From: Streptomyces sp. B93
Lineage (GTDB): Bacteria > Actinomycetota > Actinomycetes > Streptomycetales > Streptomycetaceae
Assembly (NCBI RefSeq): GCF_018070565.1
Contig: NZ_JAGPXL010000007.1
Span: 124,001 to 188,000 of the forward strand
Reading direction: 5' to 3'
Length of the DNA: 64,000 bases
The position numbers were made by a program, and so were the translations under genes. Position 1 is the first letter of the stretch. Every line of letters starts with the position of its first letter. The notes under the pieces are model-generated. The model saw nothing but the letters and a program-made list of their open reading frames with translations. It made no database searches and was not told the origin of the DNA. Positions 44,444 through 52,931 of the stretch are shown in pieces.

Positions 44444-45142
44444 ATGAGCACGAAGACCATACCCCCGGCGACGCCTCCCACGGCGCCCCCGCCGGTGCAC
44501 CCCGCACGGCTGACGGCGGCCCTCGACGAGCCGCTGTCCCGCTGGCTGTGGCTGGTGAAGTGGCTGCTCGCACTCCCCCACTACGTCGTCCTGCTCTTCC
44601 TGTGGGTGGCGTTCGTGGTGACGGGCGTGGTGGCCTTCTTCGCGATCCTGTTCACCGGCCGCTACCCCCGGCCGCTGTTCGACTTCAACACCGGTGTACT
44701 GCGCTGGAACTGGCGCGTCGCCTACTACGCGTACGGCACCCTGGGCACCGACCGCTATCCGCCGTTCACCCTCGCCGACGTGCCCGACTACCCGGCCCAC
44801 TGGGATCTGGAGTACCCGCGCACGCTCTCGCGGGGCCTGGTCCTGGTGAAGTGGTGGCTGCTGGCGATCCCGCACTACCTCGTCCTGGGCTTCCTGATCG
44901 GCGGAGTCCGCGCGGCCTGGTTCTCCGGCGGGCTCATCGGCCTGCTCACGCTCTTCGCCGGGGTCGCCCTCGCGGCCACCGGGCGCTATCCGCGCGGTCT
45001 GTTCGACCTGATCCTGGGGCTGAACCGCTGGGTGCTGCGGGTGGCCGCGTACGCCGCGCTGCTGACCGACGTGTACCCGCCCTTCCGGCTCGACCAGGGC
45101 GGCACCGAACCGGACCCGACCGACCCGACCGTGCCGCGCTGA
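44444..45142 (+). CDS. DUF4389 membrane protein
   Basis: 232 aa from ATG 44444. After a Pro-rich cytoplasmic start come two related halves: [18 protein letters not shown] plus [20 protein letters not shown], and [18 protein letters not shown] plus [19 protein letters not shown]. The duplicated 'GRYPRxLFD' motif is diagnostic of DUF4389. Four transmembrane helices. Function unknown. A very strong hairpin follows 31 nt after the stop. Confidence 0.88.
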   Translation: MSTKTIPPATPPTAPPPVHPARLTAALDEPLSRWLWLVKWLLALPHYVVLLFLWVAFVVTGVVAFFAILFTGRYPRPLFDFNTGVLRWNWRVAYYAYGTLGTDRYPPFTLADVPDYPAHWDLEYPRTLSRGLVLVKWWLLAIPHYLVLGFLIGGVRAAWFSGGLIGLLTLFAGVALAATGRYPRGLFDLILGLNRWVLRVAAYAALLTDVYPPFRLDQGGTEPDPTDPTVPR

Positions 45143-45173
45143 GCGGGCCACGGGCGAGGGTGGCACAGACGTA

Positions 45174-45214
45174 CGCGTGTGCGCGGCCGTTGCCGCATCG
45201 GCCGCGCACACGCG
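45174..45214 (+). terminator. 16-bp perfect inverted repeat after the DUF4389 gene
   Basis: Arms 45174-45189 and 45199-45214 are perfectly complementary over 16 bp with a 9-nt loop (ttgccgcat). There is no U-tract, normal for Streptomyces terminators. Probably ends the DUF4389 transcript. Confidence 0.8.
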
Positions 45215-45604
45215 GGTGGCGCAGACGCCCGACCCCTGCTCAGGCGTACCGCACCGGGATGGTCCGGGTGCCGTCCTCTCCTCCGGGACCGGGACCACGA
45301 TGGTCGGCGCCCGCCTCCGGTACCCGGCGGTCGCCTCCTCGCCCTCGGTCACAGCCTCCCGCCCCCGGGCCCGCGTCCGGATGGGCCGACCGGCCCCACT
45401 GGACGGCCGGTCGGCCCCTGTCCGCGTCCGTACCTGTGTCAAGCACCTGTCACCAATGACGCGGGCGCGTCCCGAGGGTCACCGGTGGGCGGCGGCCCGG
45501 CGGCGGCCTGGCACGGGGGCGGCCCCGCCCTGTCGGCGCGGCGAGGGCGGCCGTAGACTGCCAACTCACCGACCGGTGGGCGCTGTTGAGCGGGGGGAGC
45601 CGCC
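45215..45604. other. Intergenic region without recognised gene
   Basis: About 390 nt between the terminator and the next gene. Short open frames on both strands are Arg/Pro-rich and featureless. A slightly AT-richer segment around 45425-45465 (tgtgtcaagcacctgtcaccaatgac) is a possible promoter zone for the downstream gene. I see nothing else. Confidence 0.4.
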
Positions 45605-47176
45605 ATGTCAGGGAACCCGTACGACTCCAGTCACGGTTTCGCGATACCGCCGATGCCTCCGATGCCTCCCGGCCCGCCACCGGCGGCTCCGGACGGCCTG
45701 CGGGCCCTGGCGGTCGCGCTGCTGAACCTCAGCGGTCTTGGACTGGGCTACGCGCTGCTGCGCCGCTGGCTCGCCGCCGCTGTCTGCCTGGCGGTCACCG
45801 CGGTGCTGCTGTTCGTGGCGCTCCCGGCGGACGCCGACGGCGTCTCGTCCGCCCTGGTCGGCAGCTACCTGGCCTTCCTGCTGCTCGCCGCCGTCCACGG
45901 GGCGGTCGCCGGGCTGCGCAGGCCGCTGGCGTGGCCGGGGCAGCGGCCCCTCGCGCTGGCGCTGGGCGTCGCCCTGCTCGCCGTACCGGCCGGTGGTGCG
46001 GTGCTGTACGACGACGCCCGGGACGAGGCCGTCGAGAAGATGCTGCTGGAACGGCTCACGGAGGCGGACCGGCTGGTCGCGGCGGCCGGGGACGAGTCCT
46101 GGGGCACGGCCGAGCCGGACTACCGCGAGGCGCTGGCCGTGTACCGGGACCTCAGCGCCGACCACGAGGGGTCGCGGGCCGCCCAGCGGGTTCCGGAGCG
46201 GATGGAGGTCTACTACGAGACGGTCGGCGCCGCGTACGAGGAGCAGGACTACTGCCAGGCGATCGAACCGCTGAGGTATCTGCGGGACGTCCCCGACCGC
46301 ATGCCCGACGAGGCCCTCGGGTCGCTGGCCACCTGGCCCGACGACCGGCTGGCCACCTCCCTCTACGAGTGCGGGGCGGGCAAGCTGGCGGCCGGTGAGG
46401 CCGACTGGACGACGTCCTTCGGCCAGTTGCTCAGCACGTTCCCGGACGCCGAGCAGACCGCGAAGGTCGAACCCGCCGTCGGCTCGGCCGTCGACCGTGC
46501 CGCGAAGGGGCTGGGCGGCGACGAGCCGTGCGGGGCGATGGACAGCCTGCGGGCGCTGAGCGCGCGCATCACCGAGCTGTCGGACAACAACAGCGACACG
46601 GCGAAGGCGCTCGACGCGCAGGCCACGCGGGCCGAGGACCGCGCCGACTCGGGCACCTACGCGTGCGGTGTGGACCAGTACGAGGACGGCGACTTCGCGG
46701 ACGCGCAGAGCACGATGAACCAGTTCGTGAAGGCGAACAAGAACCACCGCAACGCCGAGCGCGCGAAGAAGATCGCCATCGCGGCCGAGGTCGCCCAGAC
46801 GGTCCCGGAGGCCGGGAAGCGACTGCCGACGACCGCGTCCGGCGGCAGCATCTCCGTGACCGTCAAGAACGACAGCCCCGACGAGATCCGCGTCCTCTAC
46901 ACCGGCCCGGTCACCGGCAGCCTCACCCTCAAGGCGTGCGGCGACTGCCAGGCGTACTCGCTCGCCAGCACCATCACACCCGGCTTCCAGCCGTGCAGCG
47001 ACGGCAAGAACTACCCGCAGAAGACCATCAGCCTGCCGCCCGGCACCACGTACTTCGTGCACAAGCCGGTCGGCGACAGCCTCGCCTCGCCCGCCTCCGA
47101 CACCGCGAAGCTGGACCCCGGCTACATCTACACCGAGTGCGCCTACACGACACAGGGCTTCGGCACGAGCCTGTGA
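45605..47176 (+). CDS. Membrane protein with extracytoplasmic helical-repeat and Cys-containing C-terminal domain
   Basis: 523 aa from ATG 45605. N-terminal Met/Pro-rich stretch (PPMPPMPPGPP), then four hydrophobic helices (~30-140), then a long helical TPR-like region (~145-400) with repeated 'ADW/DYxxA' segments, and a beta-rich C-terminal domain (~410-523) with a CGDC pair and further Cys. The large domain is probably outside the membrane. I recognise no specific family. Stand-alone gene. Confidence 0.8.
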   Translation: MSGNPYDSSHGFAIPPMPPMPPGPPPAAPDGLRALAVALLNLSGLGLGYALLRRWLAAAVCLAVTAVLLFVALPADADGVSSALVGSYLAFLLLAAVHGAVAGLRRPLAWPGQRPLALALGVALLAVPAGGAVLYDDARDEAVEKMLLERLTEADRLVAAAGDESWGTAEPDYREALAVYRDLSADHEGSRAAQRVPERMEVYYETVGAAYEEQDYCQAIEPLRYLRDVPDRMPDEALGSLATWPDDRLATSLYECGAGKLAAGEADWTTSFGQLLSTFPDAEQTAKVEPAVGSAVDRAAKGLGGDEPCGAMDSLRALSARITELSDNNSDTAKALDAQATRAEDRADSGTYACGVDQYEDGDFADAQSTMNQFVKANKNHRNAERAKKIAIAAEVAQTVPEAGKRLPTTASGGSISVTVKNDSPDEIRVLYTGPVTGSLTLKACGDCQAYSLASTITPGFQPCSDGKNYPQKTISLPPGTTYFVHKPVGDSLASPASDTAKLDPGYIYTECAYTTQGFGTSL

Positions 47177-47228
47177 CGCCGACGGTGCCGGACAGGATTG
47201 TCGGTGCCCGCTGTTACGGTCCGGCGGT

Positions 47229-47924
47229 ATGACAGCGGACGACGGAATCGCATGGATGGGCGAGCGCTGGCCGGGCCGCCGGCCCGACCCCTTCCTCGGG
47301 GACTACGCGGGCCTTGTGTTCGCGCAGGGCATCGCGCCGCAGGACCTGGCGGTGGTCTTCGGCGCGGTCCCGTGGGAGCTGCCCGAGCCTGTCTCCGACG
47401 AGGCCAAGGCCGTCTACGACCGGACCCACCCGCACACCCGGGTCCCTGACGAACCCCCTACGACCGTCTACGGGCGAGAGGGCGACTGGTCCTTCCTCGT
47501 CGGCGGCTTCGACTGCCTGCTCCACTTCCACGAGGGCTTCGCGCTGCCGACCGGCACCGGCCGTGCCGCCCTCCTCTACCACATCGCCGCCAAGGGCATG
47601 TACTGCATGGTGTACTTCGAGGACGGACGCCAGGTGTGGAGCGGCGAGATCCACGGCACCTTCGGCGAGGACGCGGCGGGACGCGGCGGGCACTACTTCG
47701 ACCACGTGCCGGAGATGTCGTTCCTCAACTGGGCCCTGCACGAGGCCCGCTGTCATCCCGACGTCCGCTATGTCGACGGCCGCCCGGTCTTCGAGAACGG
47801 CGGCTGGATTCCCGACTGGCAGCGGCGCTTCCTCAAGGGCCTCGAGATCGCCTTCGGGATCTCCGTGAGCCAGGAGACCTACGACGCGGGCGGCTACCCG
47901 CTCGCGAGCGTCTACTGGACCTGA
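47229..47924 (+). CDS. Hypothetical protein
   Basis: 231 aa from ATG 47229. Well-composed globular sequence with many Trp and Tyr (WSFLVGGFDCLLHFHEGF, MYCMVYFEDGRQVW), without signal peptide or membrane segment. I do not recognise the family with certainty. Its 3' end overlaps the convergent Rieske gene by 13 bp, so tail-to-tail transcripts would be complementary there. Confidence 0.75.
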   Translation: MTADDGIAWMGERWPGRRPDPFLGDYAGLVFAQGIAPQDLAVVFGAVPWELPEPVSDEAKAVYDRTHPHTRVPDEPPTTVYGREGDWSFLVGGFDCLLHFHEGFALPTGTGRAALLYHIAAKGMYCMVYFEDGRQVWSGEIHGTFGEDAAGRGGHYFDHVPEMSFLNWALHEARCHPDVRYVDGRPVFENGGWIPDWQRRFLKGLEIAFGISVSQETYDAGGYPLASVYWT

Positions 47925-49051
47925 CCGCAGCCGGGGGCCGCCGCCCGGGGCCGCAGGGGGACGCCGTTGGCGCGCAGCACCTCGCGGACGTCCAGGATCA
48001 GCGGGAAGACCTCGTGGTTGCGGTCCTCGCCCTGTTCGTCCCACGCCCGCTGCTCGGCCTCCACCGCCATCCGGTCCTCGGCGAACACCCGCTCGGTGAA
48101 GCGCCGGATGAGCGGCCAGGCCAGCTGGAGGGCGCCCGGGATCCGGGGCTTCTCGATCATGAGCAGTCCGTACGCGTGGCACCTGCGCTGCTCGGCGTCC
48201 TCGGGCACGTACGCGGCCCAGAGCCGGAAGGCGGGGCGCTCGGCGCCCTCCTGCACCAGGTCGAGCGTCTGGTACGGGTACTCGGTGCGGATGGTCAGCA
48301 GGTCGGCCGAGTCGCTGCCCCGGATGTCCCCGGCCGACAGCAGGCTCGCGCCCCGGTTGCGCTTGCCACCCGAGTGCGTGAACAGGTAGCTGGCCTCCAC
48401 CGACCGGGGTCCGGTGGTGTAACCCAGCAGCTCGGGGCGGATCCTGCCGACGACGCCCCGGTGCAGGAACTGGTGGTTCATGTCGAGCAGGTTCTCGTGC
48501 ATGAACGAGTAGTGGCAGCGCACCGTCCGGGAGAAGGTCATCGTCCGGTACGCCGGCACCCCGAAGGCGGGCAGGTCGGGCAGCTCGGTGACGGCCGCCT
48601 TCTCCGGGTCGCCGGGGAAGACGAACACCAGCCCGTACGCCTCCCGCACCGGGTAGCCGCGCACCCCGCGCGGCGGACGGCCGTCGCCCTTGGACAGGTA
48701 GGGGATCTGCGAGATGCGGCCGTCGCCCCGGTAGGCCCACGCGTGGTAGCAGCAGCGGAGCGTCTCGCCCTCCACGACGCCCATGCTCAGCGGCACCTGC
48801 CGGTGGGCGCACCGGTCCTCCAGCGCGTACACCGCACCGCTCCTCCCCCGGAAGAGCGCGATGCGCTCACCGGCGAACACGGCCGGAAGGACCCGCCCCG
48901 GGCGCACGCTCCGGGACCGGGCGAGCGGGTACCAGTGGTCCGGGTTCGCTCCGACGCGCCGCAGGTCACCCGGCTCGCGCCGGACCTCGGGCCGACCGCC
49001 ACCGGTGTCGGCAGCGAGTTCCCGGGCACCGTCGAAACCGGTCTCGGTCAT
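47912..49051 (-). CDS. Rieske [2Fe-2S] non-haem iron oxygenase
   Basis: 379 aa from ATG 49051, GAGGGAG upstream. Rieske ligands C81/H83 (CAHR) and C100/H103 (CCYH); mononuclear iron motif ENLLDMNHQFLH with its Asp and two His. This is the terminal oxygenase architecture of the vanillate-demethylase/PobA-like group: hydroxylation or O-demethylation using electrons from separate reductase and ferredoxin, not encoded nearby. Not obviously linked to a pathway here. Confidence 0.92.
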   Translation of the reverse strand: MTETGFDGARELAADTGGGRPEVRREPGDLRRVGANPDHWYPLARSRSVRPGRVLPAVFAGERIALFRGRSGAVYALEDRCAHRQVPLSMGVVEGETLRCCYHAWAYRGDGRISQIPYLSKGDGRPPRGVRGYPVREAYGLVFVFPGDPEKAAVTELPDLPAFGVPAYRTMTFSRTVRCHYSFMHENLLDMNHQFLHRGVVGRIRPELLGYTTGPRSVEASYLFTHSGGKRNRGASLLSAGDIRGSDSADLLTIRTEYPYQTLDLVQEGAERPAFRLWAAYVPEDAEQRRCHAYGLLMIEKPRIPGALQLAWPLIRRFTERVFAEDRMAVEAEQRAWDEQGEDRNHEVFPLILDVREVLRANGVPLRPRAAAPGCGQVQ

Positions 49052-49181
49052 GTCTGGCTCCCTCACGTGTGGGACAGCACCTCCCACCCTGACCGCCGCC
49101 CGTCGCGGGCGCCCCGCCCACCGCGTCCGAACGGGTGAGCGGCCGGTGTTTACCCGGCGGCCGGATGGGCACCTCGGGCGC

Positions 49182-49721
49182 ATGGGCCCGCGGGACGACA
49201 CCACGCCCGCCGCGCGGCACCGGCTCGTTCCCGGGCTGCTGGCGGCGCTGCTGCTCACCGGCTGCGCCGCGTTCGAGGACCGCGACGACGGCGAGGAGAC
49301 GCCGGCCCCCACCGGGTCCGTGCGGGAGGTGCCGCTGCGGGTCGAGGAGCAGGGCGCGCAGACGCTGGCCTTCGTGCAGGTGCGCCTCCAGGGCGCGGGG
49401 CCCTTCGAGTTCGCGCTGGACACCGGGGCCTCCACCAGCGTGGTGGACGACGACGTCGCGGACCGCGCCGGTCTGGAACTCACCGGTGAGCGCCGTCCGG
49501 TGAGCGGGATCCTGGGCAGTGGCCGGGTCCCCGTCGCCCGTGTGACGGACTGGGAGATCGGTGACGTCCCCGTCGAACCGGGCGAGGTCACCGTCGTGGA
49601 CCTCGACTCCTCCCGGGACGACGGCGAGATACAGGGCCTGCTCGGCTCGGACGTGCTCAGCGACTACGGCTCGGTCACCGTCGACTACGACGACGGCGTC
49701 CTGCGCCTCCCCGCACCCTGA
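49182..49721 (+). CDS. Lipoprotein with retroviral-type aspartic protease domain
   Basis: 179 aa from ATG 49182. Residues 1-28 form a lipoprotein signal ending LLTGC, so Cys is lipidated. The mature part has FALDTGASTSVV, the DTG active-site loop, and a later LLGSDVLSDYGSV-like segment, matching single-domain pepsin-like proteases that work as dimers. Substrates unknown. 93 nt before a MoxR-type ATPase gene; possibly unrelated. Confidence 0.85.
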   Translation: MGPRDDTTPAARHRLVPGLLAALLLTGCAAFEDRDDGEETPAPTGSVREVPLRVEEQGAQTLAFVQVRLQGAGPFEFALDTGASTSVVDDDVADRAGLELTGERRPVSGILGSGRVPVARVTDWEIGDVPVEPGEVTVVDLDSSRDDGEIQGLLGSDVLSDYGSVTVDYDDGVLRLPAP

Positions 49722-49814
49722 CGACGGAGCGGGCCCGCGTGGCCGGTGGTCCAGCGCACGGGGCTATCTTGCTCGGACGACCTCCCCTCACCGGCGTACA
49801 GGCAGGAGCTGAGC

Positions 49815-51014
49815 ATGGGCCCACCGGACGCGCAGGACACCGCCGAGCGGCTGCGGGCGATCTGCGACGAGTTGTCGGACCGGTTCTACGAGCGGGCCGA
49901 CGTGGTGCGCACGCTGGTGGTGACCCTGCTCGCCGGGCAGCACTCGCTGGTGCTCGGCCCGCCGGGTACGGCGAAGTCCGAGCTGGCCCGGGAACTCACC
50001 GGCCGGATCGAGGGGGCGTCCTACTGGGAGATCCTGCTGTCCAAGTTCACCGCTCCGACGCGGATGTTCGGCCCCATCGACGTCGCCGCGCTGGCCCGGG
50101 GCGAGTACCGCCAGGTGTACGACGGCCGTGCCACGACCGCGCACGTCGCGTTCATCGACGAGATATTCAAGTGCTCCACGGCGGCGCTCAACGAGACGCT
50201 GGGCTTCCTCAACGAGCGGCTCTACCACCCGGAGAACGGCGGCGAGCCCATCCGCTGCCCCCTGATCGGCGCCATCACGGCGAGCAACGAACTGCCCGAC
50301 GGCGAGGACTCGGCCGCGATCTACGACCGGCTGCTGGTACGGATCGAGGTCGGCTACCTGGCGGACCCCTCGAACTTCGCCGCGCTGGTCCGCTCCGCCG
50401 TCAGCCGCCCGGTGCCAGCGGCCCGGACCACCGTCGAGCTGGACGCGTTGCGGCACGCGGTGACCGAGGCCGTGCCCGCCGTGGACGTCCCGGACCCGAT
50501 CGTGGACGCGGTGTGCACCCTGCGGGCCGCCCTGCGGCGCAAGGAGCTGATCGCCTCCGACCGGCGCTGGCGGCAGGCGGTGGGCCTGCTCCAGGCGTGC
50601 GCGTACCTCGACGGCCGCGCCGAGGTCACCGAGACCGACCTGTCGGTGCTGACGCATGTGCTGTGGGACTCGCCCGCCGAGCGCCCCACCGTCGAACGGG
50701 AGGTGCTGCACCTGGTCAACCCCGACGCCAAGGAGGCCCTCGACCTGGCCGACACCATCGAGGAACTGGAGGCACAGCTCGACGCCATGGCGGGGCAGTC
50801 CCGTGAGGCGCTCAGCGAGTGGGTCATCAAGCAGGCCCACCACAAGCTGGCATGGGCGGGGCGGCGGCTGGAGCAGCTGCGCGCGGAGGCGGCTGCCGCC
50901 GGGCGCTCCACCGCCGCCATCGACCGGGTCACCGGCCACCAGCGCGCCGTCCGCGCCCGGGTCCTCACCGAGGCCCTCGGCGTGGACGCGAGCACGGTGC
51001 AGGCACAGCTCTGA
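49815..51014 (+). CDS. ravA: MoxR-family AAA+ ATPase, RavA-like
   Basis: 399 aa from ATG 49815, AGGAG upstream. Walker A GPPGTAKS (48-55), Walker B VAFIDEIFK, sensor-1 Asn in ITASNELP. The C-terminal ~100 residues are coiled helical. RavA in enterobacteria is a hexameric ATPase that works with the VWA protein ViaA on metal-centre or respiratory-complex maturation and stress. Here the following gene is ViaA-like, which supports the assignment; targets in actinomycetes are not known to me. Confidence 0.88.
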   Translation: MGPPDAQDTAERLRAICDELSDRFYERADVVRTLVVTLLAGQHSLVLGPPGTAKSELARELTGRIEGASYWEILLSKFTAPTRMFGPIDVAALARGEYRQVYDGRATTAHVAFIDEIFKCSTAALNETLGFLNERLYHPENGGEPIRCPLIGAITASNELPDGEDSAAIYDRLLVRIEVGYLADPSNFAALVRSAVSRPVPAARTTVELDALRHAVTEAVPAVDVPDPIVDAVCTLRAALRRKELIASDRRWRQAVGLLQACAYLDGRAEVTETDLSVLTHVLWDSPAERPTVEREVLHLVNPDAKEALDLADTIEELEAQLDAMAGQSREALSEWVIKQAHHKLAWAGRRLEQLRAEAAAAGRSTAAIDRVTGHQRAVRARVLTEALGVDASTVQAQL

Positions 51015-51034
51015 ACACCGAGGGGGGCAGCGGT

Positions 51035-52654
51035 ATGGAGGGGACGGCGGACGGACTCGGCGCGCTGGCGGGCCGGGCCGGGAGGTGGCTGGACCTGTCC
51101 GCCGCCGCTCCCCAGCGGCACACCTCGGCCGTGGTGGCGGACCGTTTCGACCGGATCGCCTGGCGCGACACCTACGCGCAGTCGGCCGGACTGCGCGACC
51201 TGGACGAGGAGTTGCGCGGGCTCCACCACCATGCCACCGACCTGCTGACCGATGTGTTCCTGGCCGCGTACCAGGCCGCCCCGCGACTGCGTGAGCGCGC
51301 CGAGATGGACGCCTCCCGGCTGGTCAACCACCAGGTCATGGCCTCGCTGACCACGTCGCCCGAGTTCGCCGCGCTGCGCCGGGAGACGGTCGGCGACGCC
51401 TACGCCGCCGCCATGGCCGTACTCGCGCAGGCTCCCGCGGTGCGCCGGATGCTGGAGCACTCCCGGCCCGCCCAGGAGGAAATGGAGCGGGTGGGGCGGG
51501 CCCAGCGGGACACCGAGGAGGCGGCTCAGGCCGTGGGCGCGGCGCTGCGGAGGGCCGCCGAGGCGGCCGGCGACGACGGCGCCGTACCGGCACCGGCCGC
51601 CGACGCCGTGCGGCAGGCGATGCGGGCCGCCGAGACGGCCGAGGCCGCGGCGATGCGGGCCGCCCGGCACGCCGGGCAGGCGCTCGCGGCGGCCGAGCCC
51701 GGGGTCGGTGCCGCCGCCCGGGGCGCGACAGCGGCGGCCACCGAGGCCGTACGGGAGGAGGCCGCGCTGATGCGGGCCTGGGGTGTCGGCCCCGGCCGGC
51801 TGGAGCGGATGCCGTTCGAGCAGCGCGCCCGGCTCGCCGAACGGATGCGCGCCGGACGGCTCGCCCAGTGGGCCGAACTGATCGGCCGCTTCCGGAGGAT
51901 GGCGGACGGCGAACGCGCCCGCAGGGTGGAGAACGCCACCGGGGAGCTGGTCGGTGTCACCCTCGGCGACGACCTGTCCCGGGTGATCCCCTCCGAACTG
52001 GCCGCCCTCGGCCTGCCCGAACTGCGCGCCGTGTTCGCCGCGCGCTACGCCGCCGGGGAACTGATGCTCTACGACAGCCAGGGCGAGCAGGTCACCGGCC
52101 GGGGAGCCGTCATCGCCTGCGTGGACACCTCGCACTCCATGTATGCCGAGGGGCCCGGCGGGGTCACCCGGGAGGCGTGGGCCAAGGCGTGCGCCCTGGC
52201 CCTGCTCGACCAGGCGCGGCACGGCGGGCGTGACTTCGTCGGCATCCTGTTCTCCTCCGCGGACAAGCTGCGCGTCTTCCGCTTCCCCGCCGACCGGCCC
52301 GCGGGGATCGACCAGGTCCTCGACTTCGCGGAGACCTTCCTCGGCGGCGGCACCAGCTTCCAGACACCGCTGACGGCGGCCACCGAACTGCTGGCGGAGG
52401 AGTTCGACGCCAGCGCGCGGTCGCGCGGTGACATCGTGCTGATCACCGACGGGGAGTGCGATGTCACCGAGGACTGGATGCGTGTCCGCAACGACGCCAA
52501 GCGCCGGCTGGACTTCCGGGTCTTCGGCGTCGCCATCGGCGATCCGCCCGCCGAGGAATCCGGGCCGGTGCTGGAGGCGCTGTGCGACAACCTCCGCTGC
52601 ATCGAGGACCTCACCGACGTCCACGGCGCCGCCGACCTGTTCCGGGTGATCTGA
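51035..52654 (+). CDS. viaA: VWA-domain protein, ViaA-like
   Basis: 539 aa from ATG 51035, 20 nt after ravA. N-terminal ~350 residues are helical and Ala-rich, including an Ala-rich coiled segment (~160-250). The C-terminal ~190 residues form a von Willebrand A domain: CVDTSHSM provides the MIDAS DxSxS, GGGTSF the Thr and ITDGECD the Asp. This is the ViaA layout. Acts as the partner of the RavA-like ATPase, probably cytoplasmic. Confidence 0.88.
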   Translation: MEGTADGLGALAGRAGRWLDLSAAAPQRHTSAVVADRFDRIAWRDTYAQSAGLRDLDEELRGLHHHATDLLTDVFLAAYQAAPRLRERAEMDASRLVNHQVMASLTTSPEFAALRRETVGDAYAAAMAVLAQAPAVRRMLEHSRPAQEEMERVGRAQRDTEEAAQAVGAALRRAAEAAGDDGAVPAPAADAVRQAMRAAETAEAAAMRAARHAGQALAAAEPGVGAAARGATAAATEAVREEAALMRAWGVGPGRLERMPFEQRARLAERMRAGRLAQWAELIGRFRRMADGERARRVENATGELVGVTLGDDLSRVIPSELAALGLPELRAVFAARYAAGELMLYDSQGEQVTGRGAVIACVDTSHSMYAEGPGGVTREAWAKACALALLDQARHGGRDFVGILFSSADKLRVFRFPADRPAGIDQVLDFAETFLGGGTSFQTPLTAATELLAEEFDASARSRGDIVLITDGECDVTEDWMRVRNDAKRRLDFRVFGVAIGDPPAEESGPVLEALCDNLRCIEDLTDVHGAADLFRVI

Positions 52655-52844
52655 CAGCGGGCCCGTTTCGGCCAGTCGGGGACTCACCGTCCCCGGGCGC
52701 CGCATATACCGACAACGGCCCGCGTATTCCGCGAACTGCGGTGCCGTGACTGGTGTTGCGCGCTCTCCGGCACCGCACGGAGTGCGCCAACAAGTGGCGT
52801 GTTCAACTGTTGCCGCCCTGTCCCACGGCCCTCAGCCTGGATCG

Positions 52845-52858
52845 CGGGAGCGCTCCCA
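52845..52858 (+). promoter_or_regulatory. CebR-like operator
   Basis: CGGGAGCGCTCCCA matches the 14-bp palindromic CebR box (TGGGAGCGCTCCCA) of Streptomyces cellobiose/cellulose regulation at 13 of 14 positions; the inner 12 bp are perfectly palindromic. It lies 74 nt before the start of a CBM2-bearing secreted dehydrogenase, the expected type of target. Confidence 0.75.
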
Positions 52859-52931
52859 CACGATGCGCATCATGTGCCACCCCCCGCACAGCCAGCACCG
52901 CCGTGCAAGCCTCCTCGCCCATGGAGCCGAC

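Noticed and set aside
45174..45214. Small RNA gene or mobile-element end
   Set aside because: The perfect inverted repeat sits just behind a gene, with no flanking direct repeats or transposase; a terminator explains it.
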